Shown here in pieces: positions 1-6,515 of a stretch of 8,482 nucleotides of DNA (within the stretch, counting starts at the first letter, position 1; the number at the start of each line of letters is the position of its first letter). The stretch comes from an uncultured Clostridium sp. (GTDB lineage Bacteria > Bacillota > Clostridia > Lachnospirales > Lachnospiraceae). The notes under the pieces are model-generated. The model saw only the letters and a list, made by a program, of their open reading frames with translations, had not been told where the DNA came from and made no database searches. A program made the translations under genes and the position numbers. The stretch lies in contig URUZ01000256.1 in NCBI GenBank assembly GCA_900551225.1, positions 1 through 8,482 on the forward strand, given 5' to 3'.

Positions 1-103
1 AATAAAAAAAAACAGATTTTAATTATTGAATAAAAAAGAAAAAATATACAAATTTATATCATTATTGCACAAAAAAATAATTATAATTTGTACAATAAAT
101 ATA

Positions 104-132
104 TTGTATAAAACGAAGATGTTGTATAAAAT
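104..132 (+). promoter_or_regulatory. Candidate sigma-A promoter of the transporter/enzyme operon
   Basis: A -35 box TTGTAT (104-109) is followed after exactly 17 bases by a -10 box TAAAAT (127-132). Each differs from consensus by one or two bases, and the spacing is ideal. Transcription would start near 139 and give a leader of about 105 bases. The -35 box is itself one of the repeated TTGTA motifs, so a repressor bound to these motifs would block it. AT-rich DNA yields such boxes by chance, so this is a candidate. Confidence 0.55.
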
Positions 133-136
133 GAAG
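104..136 (+). repeat. Tandem 15-base imperfect repeat in the promoter
   Basis: TTGTATAAAACGAAG (104-118) recurs as TTGTATAAAATGAAG (122-136), with 14 of 15 bases identical and an 18-base period. The two copies overlap the candidate -35 and -10 boxes. They could be paired binding sites for a regulator, or a local duplication. The function is not known from the sequence alone. Confidence 0.6.
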
Positions 137-244
137 TCATAAACTTTAGGACGTCATACAATCTGATTGCAAGATGATGTGAAGACTAAAGTGAAAATGG
201 GGTAAAAGAGAGAAACTAATCAATCAAAAGAGGGAGGACATTTT

Positions 245-1522
245 ATGAAAAGAAAACGGGCGATGAGTGTTATATTGGCGGCAATGCTGGGGTTATCCGT
301 GACTGCATGCAGCAAACCGGCGGAAGCGCCGGTTACGGACTCTACAACAGCGGCAGCAAAAGCAGAGATGGGAGAAAACACAACCGCAGCCGGAACGTCG
401 GAAACGGGAAGCATGGAGTCCGCAGTTCCATATAAGATCGGTGTATTTTTGAGATTCTCCGATGAAGCGGGAACGAAGATGCAGGCTACCATAACACAGG
501 CTTTTGACGAGATCAACACAGCCGGCGGAATTGACGGCCATCAAGTGGATCTGGTGATGTATGACACTGAAGGGGACTCCGCTAAGGGCATTGACGCGTT
601 CAATCGTCTGATATCCCAGGATGAGGTGCTGCTGGCTATCGGCCCTACAACATCCAGCGTGGCTCTGGCTGTGATTGACATGGCAGATGAATACAAGATT
701 CCGCTGATTACGCCCCAGGCCACCAACACCTCGATCACCCAGGACTATGGAAATGAATGGTTTTTCCGTAACTCAGTAGCGGATGTCTATCATTCCTATA
801 CGCTTTGTGATTATATTGTCAATGACATGGGAGCAAAGAAAATTGCCATTATGCATGAGACAGCTACACTGGGACTGGGACAGTATGAGAACTTTGTAAA
901 AAGGCTGAAGGATCAGTATAACATAGAACCGGTCATTGTCCAGGAATGGAATGAGGGGGATGTGGATTTTAAGACCCAGCTACTGGCGGTTAAGGCAGCG
1001 GAGCCGGATGTGATCGTATTTGCCGGACATGAAGCTGAGCTGGCAATTGCGGTAAGCCAGAGACTCGAGGCGGGAATTTCCAAAGATGTGCCGATCTGCG
1101 GTTTCTCCTCCATGTCCTCCGCCGATTTTTATGGCGTGGCCGGTGAAGCAGCAGCGGGAGCCATATTCACATCCACCTTCAGTCCTACAGATACAAGAGA
1201 TGATATTGTGGAGTTTGTGACCAATTACAAGGAAGCCTGCAAGGGAAACCCAGATCATAACAGCGCCCAGGCCTTTGACACCGTGCAGCTGATACAGGAT
1301 GTGATGACTGGACTGGATATCAAGAACACATCGGATTCACTGGAAGCCGACCGCATGGCCATTCGTGATGCGTTGGCCCAGGTTAAAGACTGGAAGGGAC
1401 TGACCGGAGTCACGTCCTTTGGGCCTGGGGGCGGACCGGAGGACAGGGACGGCAAGACCGTTTGCTCTGTATACCAGCTGCAGCCTGATTTCACATGGTC
1501 CGTATTAAAGGCAGCGGAGTAG
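245..1522 (+). CDS. ABC transporter substrate-binding lipoprotein, LivJ/LivK (Peripla_BP_6) family
   Basis: This is the extracellular ligand receptor of the Liv-type importer encoded next to it. The 425-residue protein begins with a lipoprotein signal peptide: basic residues 2-5, a hydrophobic core and the lipobox VTAC with Cys22 as the lipidated residue. An Ala/Thr/Glu-rich low-complexity linker (about 25-60) tethers the domain to the membrane. From about 62 the type I periplasmic-binding fold starts (YKIGVFLRFS). The ligand-pocket blocks of the family are visible: IGPTTSS at 132-138 and ITPQATNTSIT at 155-165, which in LivJ hold the alpha-carboxylate and amino groups, and GHEAEL at 261-266 in the second lobe. 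The ATG has a strong GGGAGG site (232-237) seven bases upstream. Family membership is certain. The ligand is not, because the operon continues with sugar-acid enzymes rather than amino acid genes. Confidence 0.93.
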   Translation: MKRKRAMSVILAAMLGLSVTACSKPAEAPVTDSTTAAAKAEMGENTTAAGTSETGSMESAVPYKIGVFLRFSDEAGTKMQATITQAFDEINTAGGIDGHQVDLVMYDTEGDSAKGIDAFNRLISQDEVLLAIGPTTSSVALAVIDMADEYKIPLITPQATNTSITQDYGNEWFFRNSVADVYHSYTLCDYIVNDMGAKKIAIMHETATLGLGQYENFVKRLKDQYNIEPVIVQEWNEGDVDFKTQLLAVKAAEPDVIVFAGHEAELAIAVSQRLEAGISKDVPICGFSSMSSADFYGVAGEAAAGAIFTSTFSPTDTRDDIVEFVTNYKEACKGNPDHNSAQAFDTVQLIQDVMTGLDIKNTSDSLEADRMAIRDALAQVKDWKGLTGVTSFGPGGGPEDRDGKTVCSVYQLQPDFTWSVLKAAE

Positions 1523-1541
1523 CTTCGGAAACCGTAAATCA

Positions 1542-1610
1542 TTCAGCAGGAATGTGAATTGAAAAGCTCCGGTATTATGTGGAAGTTTGCATGCTGGAGC
1601 TTTTGCTGAA
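1542..1610 (+). terminator. Intercistronic hairpin, possible attenuator or mRNA-processing element
   Basis: AAAAGCTCC (1562-1570) pairs perfectly with GGAGCTTTT (1596-1604). The stem extends inward five more pairs with two G-U wobbles, leaving a 15-base loop. An outer helix TTCAGCA (1542-1548) with TGCTGAA (1604-1610) could form as well. Only four T bases follow the main stem and they lie inside it, so it is a weak Rho-independent terminator at best. Lying between the binding protein and the permeases, it would let the receptor be made in excess over the membrane parts, a common need in ABC importers. Confidence 0.6.
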
Positions 1611-1641
1611 AACATTTTAAGAATAGGTTGTGGTGTTTCGT

Positions 1642-2523
1642 ATGATAATTGATTTGTTAATTGTAGGGATAGCGGTGGGAGCGCTCTACGGGCTTCTGGC
1701 ATTATCGGTGTCATTGATCTACGCTTCCCTTGACATTATCCATTTTGCACAGGGTGAGATTTTCACGCTGGGGGCATTTCTGGGTTGGATGGCATACACA
1801 AGGGGGGTGCCCTTTGCACTGGCCCTGCTGCTGGGGGCCGCAGGTACCTGCATTGTAGCAGTTGTGATACAGAAGGTGGTCTATAATCCCATCTTGAAAA
1901 TCGGGGGCGGATTCTCTATCCGCGGTCTGACATTCGTGGTAGCAGGCTTTGGCATGTCCATTATTCTGCAAAATGTGTACTGGCTGGTGTGGGGAGCTGT
2001 ATCCAAGAATTATCATGCGGATTTCGGAGGGGGAATACGCATGGGCAGCATGATGGTGCAGCCAATTTACCTGATTATTATTGCAGCGGCGATCTTGCTG
2101 ATGGCAGGCCTGTATCTGCTTTTGAAAAAGACAAAAATCGGACTGGCAATGAAGGCTGTGTCCTACAACAAAGACATTTCTTCCTTGATGGGGATTGACG
2201 TCAATATGGTGATCTCCTTCTCCTTTGGCCTGGCGGCGGCGTTGAGTGCCGTATCGGGAATCCTCAGCGCCCAGATCATTTTTGTCCGGTATAATATGGC
2301 CACTGTTATGCTGCTGAAGGCCTTCAGCGCGGCAGTAGTGGGAGGCTTGGGAAATGTATATGGAGCCATGGTCGGCGGCCTTATGATTGGGGTTATTGAA
2401 ACGCTGGGCGGCAGCGTGATCGGCACTGAGTACAAGGATATCATCAGTTTTGCCATTATGATTGGGGTGCTGATGTTTAAGCCCGCAGGGCTGTTTGCCA
2501 CAAGAACAAAGCAGAAAGCATAG
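1642..2523 (+). CDS. Branched-chain amino acid-type ABC transporter permease, LivH family
   Basis: This is one of the two membrane-spanning subunits that form the channel with LivM. It is hydrophobic throughout, with about eight membrane segments, and 293 residues from the chosen start, normal for the family. The first segment carries the LivH pattern GALYGLLALSVSLIY followed by DIIHFAQGEIFTLGAF, equivalent to the family's IYALIALG...IINFAHGE. Near 160-195, KTKIGLAMKAVSYNKDISSL and MGIDV form the cytoplasmic coupling loop that docks on the ATPases. GGLGNVYGAMVGG, about two thirds of the way along, is also typical. I chose ATG 1642 because it gives the usual N-terminus; in-frame GTG codons at 1630 and 1633 would add four or three residues. 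No strong ribosome binding site marks any of the three. Confidence 0.92.
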   Translation: MIIDLLIVGIAVGALYGLLALSVSLIYASLDIIHFAQGEIFTLGAFLGWMAYTRGVPFALALLLGAAGTCIVAVVIQKVVYNPILKIGGGFSIRGLTFVVAGFGMSIILQNVYWLVWGAVSKNYHADFGGGIRMGSMMVQPIYLIIIAAAILLMAGLYLLLKKTKIGLAMKAVSYNKDISSLMGIDVNMVISFSFGLAAALSAVSGILSAQIIFVRYNMATVMLLKAFSAAVVGGLGNVYGAMVGGLMIGVIETLGGSVIGTEYKDIISFAIMIGVLMFKPAGLFATRTKQKA

Positions 2524-2528
2524 GGGGG
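2523..2528 (+). promoter_or_regulatory. Ribosome binding site deciding a TTG start for livM
   Basis: A run of six G bases lies nine bases before the TTG at 2538. It overlaps the last base of the livH stop codon. The next in-frame ATG codons are well inside the first membrane segments, so the TTG is the only sensible start. Confidence 0.7.
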
Positions 2529-2537
2529 CGCGATACA

Positions 2538-3509
2538 TTGGAAAAACACAAAGATTTATATCTGACATGTATATTGGCCGGTGTGATCGGCGCGGCACCG
2601 TTTTTGCTGGCAAATGACTATTTTATACATATTGGCTGTATGATTGGCATCAATATCCTGATCGCCATGGGAATGCATATGGTGACTGGCCTGGCAGGAC
2701 AGATCAACATGGGCCAGTACGGATTTTACTGTATCGGCGCATATACCGGGGCGCTGGCTGCAACTAAACTGGGGCTGGGATTTGGAATGGGCCTGATACT
2801 GACAGTATTGATTTCAACAGTTTTTGGTGTATTTGTGGGAATACCGTCCCTGAAGGTAGAAGGCCCGTATCTGTCGCTGTGCACCATCGGTTTTGCCGAA
2901 TCTGTGCGTTTGATTTTGAACAGCGCTGATTGGGCAGGGAAGGCCAACGGAATTATGAGGATTCCAAAGCTGTCTCTGTTTGGGATTAAGATGAGCACCA
3001 AGCTGCAGTCCTACTTCTTCATTATGATGTTTGCTTTGGCCGCAGTCATTCTGGTCAATAATGTGATGCATTCTAATTATGGCCGCCGTTTTAAGGCGAT
3101 TAAGGATGATCCGCTGGCAGCCTCTGTCATGGGGATCAATGTGAGAAATACAAAGCTGATGGCTTTTGCGGTGTGCGCGGTTTTCGGCGGGATCGCAGGC
3201 TGCCTGTACTCGGGATACGCAGGGTACATCAACCCAACCATCTTTATCCAGGCATTACAGATTAACTTTCTGCTGATGATTGTGCTGGGCGGCCTTGGAA
3301 GCTCCTGGGGCGCGGTGATTGGAGCAATCCTTGTGACGGTTATCTTTGAATACACAAGAGCCTATGTACAGTTTCAGAAAATTGCATTTGGAATGATTAT
3401 GATATTGATCGTACTGTTCCTAAAGAAGGGGATCGTGGGAACGCTGGAGGACCGCCGCAACCAGAGAAGGATTCGCCAGCAGCATGGGCAGGCTGGAAAG
3501 GAGTCGTAG
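2538..3509 (+). CDS. Branched-chain amino acid-type ABC transporter permease, LivM family
   Basis: This is the second membrane subunit of the importer, 323 residues with roughly eight to ten hydrophobic segments. It shows the LivM hallmark GLAGQINMGQYGFYCIGAY (about 51-69; the family usually has GLAGQLSLGHAAF-GIGAY), then VGIPSLKVEGPYLSLCTIGF. The ATPase-coupling loop GRRFKAIKDDPLAASVMGIN matches the family's GRALRAIRENE-AA-AMGIN. Near the C-terminus VLGGLGSSWGAVIGA is again standard, and a basic tail follows. The start is TTG 2538, nine bases after a G-rich binding site, and the gene begins 14 bases after livH stops. Weaker starts such as TTG may keep permease synthesis low. Confidence 0.92.
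   Translation: MEKHKDLYLTCILAGVIGAAPFLLANDYFIHIGCMIGINILIAMGMHMVTGLAGQINMGQYGFYCIGAYTGALAATKLGLGFGMGLILTVLISTVFGVFVGIPSLKVEGPYLSLCTIGFAESVRLILNSADWAGKANGIMRIPKLSLFGIKMSTKLQSYFFIMMFALAAVILVNNVMHSNYGRRFKAIKDDPLAASVMGINVRNTKLMAFAVCAVFGGIAGCLYSGYAGYINPTIFIQALQINFLLMIVLGGLGSSWGAVIGAILVTVIFEYTRAYVQFQKIAFGMIMILIVLFLKKGIVGTLEDRRNQRRIRQQHGQAGKES
3497..3503 (+). promoter_or_regulatory. Ribosome binding site deciding the livG start
   Basis: AAAGGAG lies inside the last codons of livM, seven bases before ATG 3511. The in-frame ATG at 3484 has no such site and would create a nine-residue extension overlapping livM, so 3511 is preferred. Confidence 0.75.
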
Positions 3510-3510
3510 A

Positions 3511-4293
3511 ATGAGCAGAATATTAAATGTGGACGCTTTGACAATGAAGTTCGGCGGCGTTACGGCTCTGGATAATATAAGCTGTGAAGTAGAAGAAAAG
3601 ACCATCCATGGAATCATAGGGCCAAACGGTTCGGGTAAGACCACCTTGTTTAATTGTATTAATGGCATCTATAAACCCACCTCGGGAAAGATAATATTCG
3701 ATGGAAAGGATATTACAGGCATGCCGCCCCATAACGTCACCCGGGAAGGGATTTCCAGAACATTCCAGCTGCTGCGCATTTTTCCCAGTATGACGGTGCT
3801 GGATAATCTGATCCTTGCAATGGCATTCCGGGAGAAGAGCACCCTTGCAGACGCAATGCTCTACTCGCCCAGGCTCAGAAGCGAACAGAAGCAGATGGAG
3901 GAACGGGCCTTCCAGGTATTGAAGCTGATCGGCCTGGAGAAGAAGGCGTATAACTCGGCGGAGAGCATTTCCATTGGACAGCGGCGCATGCTGCAACTGG
4001 GAATTGGCATTATAAATAATCCGCGGCTGCTGCTTCTGGACGAGTGTGCCGCCGGACTGGACCCCCTCAATATCGAAAAGCTGATGGAACTGGTGATTTA
4101 TATTAAAGAGGAACTGGGTATAACGGTTTTGATGATCGAGCACATCATGAATGTGGTTATGAATGTGTGTGAGGAGCTGACGGTATTGGATTACGGCGAG
4201 CGCATCTTTGTAGGAAAGCCCAAGGAGGCCCAGCAGAATCCCAGAGTGATTGAGGCCTACCTTGGAACGGACAGTAAAGGGGAGGTGTGCTGA
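3511..4293 (+). CDS. ABC transporter ATP-binding protein, LivG family
   Basis: This cytoplasmic ATPase powers the importer together with LivF. It has 260 residues, close to the 255 of E. coli LivG. Visible motifs are the Walker A GPNGSGKTT (37-45), Q-loop RTFQ with Gln86, Walker B LLLLDE (173-178) with catalytic Glu178, D-loop AAGLD (180-184) and switch His211 in MIEH. The LivG-specific insert between Q-loop and signature (about 105-130) is present. Two motifs are off consensus: the signature is SISIGQ (152-157) where LivG proteins usually have LSYGQ or LSGGQ, and Walker B is followed by Cys179 in place of the near-universal Pro. All catalytic residues remain, so it is probably active. It starts one base after the livM stop. 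Confidence 0.94.
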   Translation: MSRILNVDALTMKFGGVTALDNISCEVEEKTIHGIIGPNGSGKTTLFNCINGIYKPTSGKIIFDGKDITGMPPHNVTREGISRTFQLLRIFPSMTVLDNLILAMAFREKSTLADAMLYSPRLRSEQKQMEERAFQVLKLIGLEKKAYNSAESISIGQRRMLQLGIGIINNPRLLLLDECAAGLDPLNIEKLMELVIYIKEELGITVLMIEHIMNVVMNVCEELTVLDYGERIFVGKPKEAQQNPRVIEAYLGTDSKGEVC

Positions 4294-4294
4294 G

Positions 4295-5011
4295 GTGTTA
4301 AAAGTACAAGACATATGCGCCGGATACGGCAAGCTTAAAATTCTCAACGGTATGAACCTGGAGGTAAAGGCTAATTCCCTCACAGCCGTACTGGGGGGAA
4401 ATGGCTGCGGAAAAAGCACAACGCTGAAGGTAATCACCGGTCTGTTAAAGCCCATGTCCGGCCAGGTCCTGTTTGAGGGAGAGGATCTGGTGGGAACCAA
4501 GCCTCAGAATATTACGAAAAAGGGCATTGCCTATGTCACCCAGGGAAAGGATGTGTTTCCGTCCCTGACAGTGGAGGAAAATCTGTTGCTGGGAGCCTAC
4601 ATTATCAAAGACCGGGCCAAAATTGCAGATAATATTGAAATGGTTTTAAACTATATGCCACGCTTAAAGGAACGTTTTAAAAACCCTTCTGGGCTATTGA
4701 GTGGAGGAGAGCAGCAGATGCTGAGTATAGGAAGAGGGCTGATGTCCAATCCAAAGCTTCTAATCCTGGATGAACCATCGGCGGCTCTATCTCCTAAGAT
4801 TGCTGATGAAATATATGCCTTTATTCAGCAGGTGCATGACAGTGGGGTGACAATACTTCTGGTGGAACAGAATGTAAAAAAGGCATTACAAATATCAGAA
4901 TATGCGTATATTTTGTCGGAGGGCAAGGTGGTATTCGAGGATATAACGGAGAATCTGAGAAAACATGAGGATATCAAGGCTTTTTATCTGGGCAACTTTA
5001 ATGGAAATTAA
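4295..5011 (+). CDS. ABC transporter ATP-binding protein, LivF family
   Basis: This is the second ATPase of the importer, 238 residues against 237 for E. coli LivF. Motifs in order: Walker A GGNGCGKST (34-42; Cys38 where Ala is commonest), Q-loop VTQG with Gln83, the LivF-type FPSLTVEENLLLGAY (88-102), signature LSGGE (135-139), Walker B LLILDE (155-160), then PSAALSP (the family usually has PSLGLAP), and LVEQN with Gln192 where other ABC proteins have the switch His, a normal LivF trait. The start is GTG 4295, one base after the livG stop; a GGAGG site (4281-4285) inside livG lies nine bases upstream. Upstream in-frame ATG 4250 would overlap livG and lacks a binding site. The near-overlap suggests translational coupling, giving equal amounts of both ATPases. 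Confidence 0.94.
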   Translation: MLKVQDICAGYGKLKILNGMNLEVKANSLTAVLGGNGCGKSTTLKVITGLLKPMSGQVLFEGEDLVGTKPQNITKKGIAYVTQGKDVFPSLTVEENLLLGAYIIKDRAKIADNIEMVLNYMPRLKERFKNPSGLLSGGEQQMLSIGRGLMSNPKLLILDEPSAALSPKIADEIYAFIQQVHDSGVTILLVEQNVKKALQISEYAYILSEGKVVFEDITENLRKHEDIKAFYLGNFNGN

Positions 5012-5030
5012 TCAACAAAATAAATGAAAT

Positions 5031-5037
5031 GAGGGAG
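5031..5037 (+). promoter_or_regulatory. Ribosome binding site deciding the aldolase start
   Basis: GAGGGAG lies six bases before ATG 5044. The upstream in-frame ATG at 5029 overlaps this site's left edge and has none of its own, so translation should begin at 5044. Confidence 0.75.
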
Positions 5038-5043
5038 ATCACT

Positions 5044-5835
5044 ATGTTTAAAAATGTTTTAAAAGAAAAGATGAAAAAAGGTCCGGTTTTTGGTATGACA
5101 ATTTACAGCGGGGCGCCGGCGGTTGTGGAAGCATTGGGGCATTTTGGCTATGATTTTGCCTTTATTGACGCGGAGCATTCTCCTATGGCGGTGACGGATC
5201 TGCGTGAAATCATTCTGGCGGCCCGCATTGCAGGGGTCAGTCCCCTTGTGCGCGTCACAAGGCCGGATGAGATTGAGATACGTAAGGCTCTTGAAATGGG
5301 AGCAGAGGGAGTAATTGTTCCTCATGTGAAGACAAAAGAGGATATGGAGATCTGTGTGAGGGGCGCAAAGTTCCCGCCCAAGGGGCGCAGAGGCTATGAC
5401 TCCACCGTGCGCAGCGCCGGTTATGGATACGCCAATTACAATGCCGGAGAATACATAGAGCACAGCAATGATACTGAGTTGGTGATCCCCATGGCGGAAG
5501 ATTTTGAATTTATGGATAATATTGATGAGATCATGGATGTGGAAGGAATTGACGCCATCAACTTTGGTCCGGCAGACTTTGCATTATCCAAGAATATCCG
5601 CATTTTTTATGATATCAACCAGGAGGACGTGCAGCTGGCTATGAGTGAGATTGCAAAACGAACAAAAGCCAGAGGAATGGGGTTAATGGCTCCGGCGGTG
5701 CCTCCCACCATTGAGAATGCCCAGACACTGATTGATCGCGGAGTCAATATGCTCATTATGGGAAATGACATGCTGCACTATCAGTCCGCACTGAACAACA
5801 TCAAACAGAACATTGTAGACCAGTTAAGAAAATAG
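5044..5835 (+). CDS. HpcH/HpaI-family class II (metal-dependent) pyruvate aldolase
   Basis: Enzymes of this family cleave 4-hydroxy-2-oxo acids to pyruvate and an aldehyde (HpaI, GarL and RhmA are examples). The 263-residue length matches HpaI (262). The TIM-barrel motifs are in place: FIDAEHSP (40-47) with Asp42, Glu44 and catalytic-site His45; LVRV with Arg70, which binds the pyruvate carboxylate in HpaI; GVIVPHV (89-95); RRGYD and YGYANY (115-132); and metal ligands Glu152 (in MAED) and Asp178 (in NFGPAD). The family's usual V-Q-I-E at the first metal site reads P-M-A-E here, so the Gln is Met150. Numbering of His45 and Arg70 coincides with HpaI. The gene starts 32 bases after livF, so it very likely acts on the imported compound or a derivative. 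The aldehyde product cannot be told from sequence. Confidence 0.88.
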   Translation: MFKNVLKEKMKKGPVFGMTIYSGAPAVVEALGHFGYDFAFIDAEHSPMAVTDLREIILAARIAGVSPLVRVTRPDEIEIRKALEMGAEGVIVPHVKTKEDMEICVRGAKFPPKGRRGYDSTVRSAGYGYANYNAGEYIEHSNDTELVIPMAEDFEFMDNIDEIMDVEGIDAINFGPADFALSKNIRIFYDINQEDVQLAMSEIAKRTKARGMGLMAPAVPPTIENAQTLIDRGVNMLIMGNDMLHYQSALNNIKQNIVDQLRK

Positions 5836-5845
5836 GGGGGGAATT

Positions 5846-6487
5846 ATGAGAATCGCATTGATTAATGAGAACAGCCAGGCAGCCAAAAACGGCTTGATTT
5901 GTGAAACGTTAAAAAAGGTTGTAGAACCGATGGGGCATGCGGTGGATAATTACGGCATGTACTCTAGTGAAGATGAAGTCCAGCTGACCTATGTCCAAGC
6001 AGGCATCCTTACTGCGATCCTGTTAAATTCCGGGGCTGCGGATTATGTGATCACCGGCTGCGGTACGGGGGAAGGGGCCATGCTGGCCTGCAACAGCTTT
6101 TCAGGGGTTCTGTGCGGGCATATTGTCGATCCCAGCGATGGGTTTATGTTTGCCCAGATCAATGACGGAAACGCGGCGGCCTTCCCCTTTGCAAAAGGCT
6201 TTGGCTGGGGGGCGGAGCTGAACCTGGAGTATGCTTTTGACAAACTGTTCGGTTCTGGCCACGGGAACGGATATCCGCCGGAGCGCGTGGTTCCTGAGCA
6301 GCGCAATAAGAAAATTCTGGATGAGGTGAAGCGCCATACCCATGTGGAGCTGGTTGAGGCCCTGAAAAACCTGGATCAGGAGCTGGTTAAGGGAGCAGTG
6401 GCTGGAGAGAAATTCAAAGACCTGTTCTTCAAAAACTGCAAGGATCTCCGCATAGGGGAATATGTGAAGTCCCTTACTATAATATGA
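5846..6487 (+). CDS. RpiB/LacA/LacB-fold isomerase, probably DhuI-like sugar-acid ketol-isomerase
   Basis: This 213-residue protein has the RpiB/LacAB fold: an MRIALI first strand, the phosphate-loop-like VITGCGTGEG (68-77) with Cys72, the residue used as base in RpiB, and an IVDPSDG...QINDGNAAAF segment (93-113) matching the family's HNDAN region. It is about 60 residues longer than RpiB (about 150), the extra part being the C-terminal half after about 140. At the N-terminus RpiB's Asp-His pair, whose His contacts the substrate phosphate, is Glu8-Asn9 here. From memory, the closest characterised type is DhuI, an isomerase of 4-deoxy-5-keto-hexuronate from glycosaminoglycan breakdown, of similar length and also RpiB-like. 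A poly-G binding site precedes ATG 5846, ten bases after the aldolase. A role as sugar-phosphate isomerase is the alternative. Confidence 0.8.
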   Translation: MRIALINENSQAAKNGLICETLKKVVEPMGHAVDNYGMYSSEDEVQLTYVQAGILTAILLNSGAADYVITGCGTGEGAMLACNSFSGVLCGHIVDPSDGFMFAQINDGNAAAFPFAKGFGWGAELNLEYAFDKLFGSGHGNGYPPERVVPEQRNKKILDEVKRHTHVELVEALKNLDQELVKGAVAGEKFKDLFFKNCKDLRIGEYVKSLTII

Positions 6488-6502
6488 TTGGGTGGAAATG
6501 AT

Positions 6503-6508
6503 GGAGGA
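6503..6508 (+). promoter_or_regulatory. Ribosome binding site deciding the transketolase N-subunit start
   Basis: GGAGGA lies seven bases before ATG 6516. In-frame GTG 6492 and ATG 6498 and 6501 lie upstream of, or right at, this site and have only weak matches of their own. They would add up to eight residues of little interest. Confidence 0.65.
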
Positions 6509-6515
6509 AAAATTG

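Larger units (their letters stand above)
1..244. other. AT-rich upstream regulatory region, no gene
   Basis: This stretch holds no convincing coding region on either strand. G+C is about 10% in the first 60 bases and about 19% from 41 to 160, far below the coding DNA to the right, and rises only near the ribosome binding site. It contains poly-A runs, six TTGTA/TACAA motifs between 47 and 161, a candidate promoter at 104-132 and the untranslated leader of the operon. I see no riboswitch-like fold or clear terminator of an upstream gene. Confidence 0.8.

Noticed and set aside
139..244. Riboswitch or T-box in the operon leader
   Set aside because: The leader is only about 105 bases, has no strong stems or terminator hairpin, and no conserved T-box or riboswitch core that I can see.
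1711..2613. Long open frame of about 300 codons on the minus strand opposite livH and the start of livM
   Set aside because: Its translation is rich in His, Gln and Cys with no family resemblance, whereas the plus-strand frame is an obvious LivH. It is a codon-bias shadow.
3523..4500. Open frame of about 325 codons on the minus strand opposite livG and the start of livF
   Set aside because: No recognisable domain, and both plus-strand genes carry complete ABC motifs over the same bases.
5846..6487. Ordinary ribose 5-phosphate isomerase B
   Set aside because: The protein is about 60 residues too long and the phosphate-contacting His is Asn; the fold is shared but the substrate probably is not.
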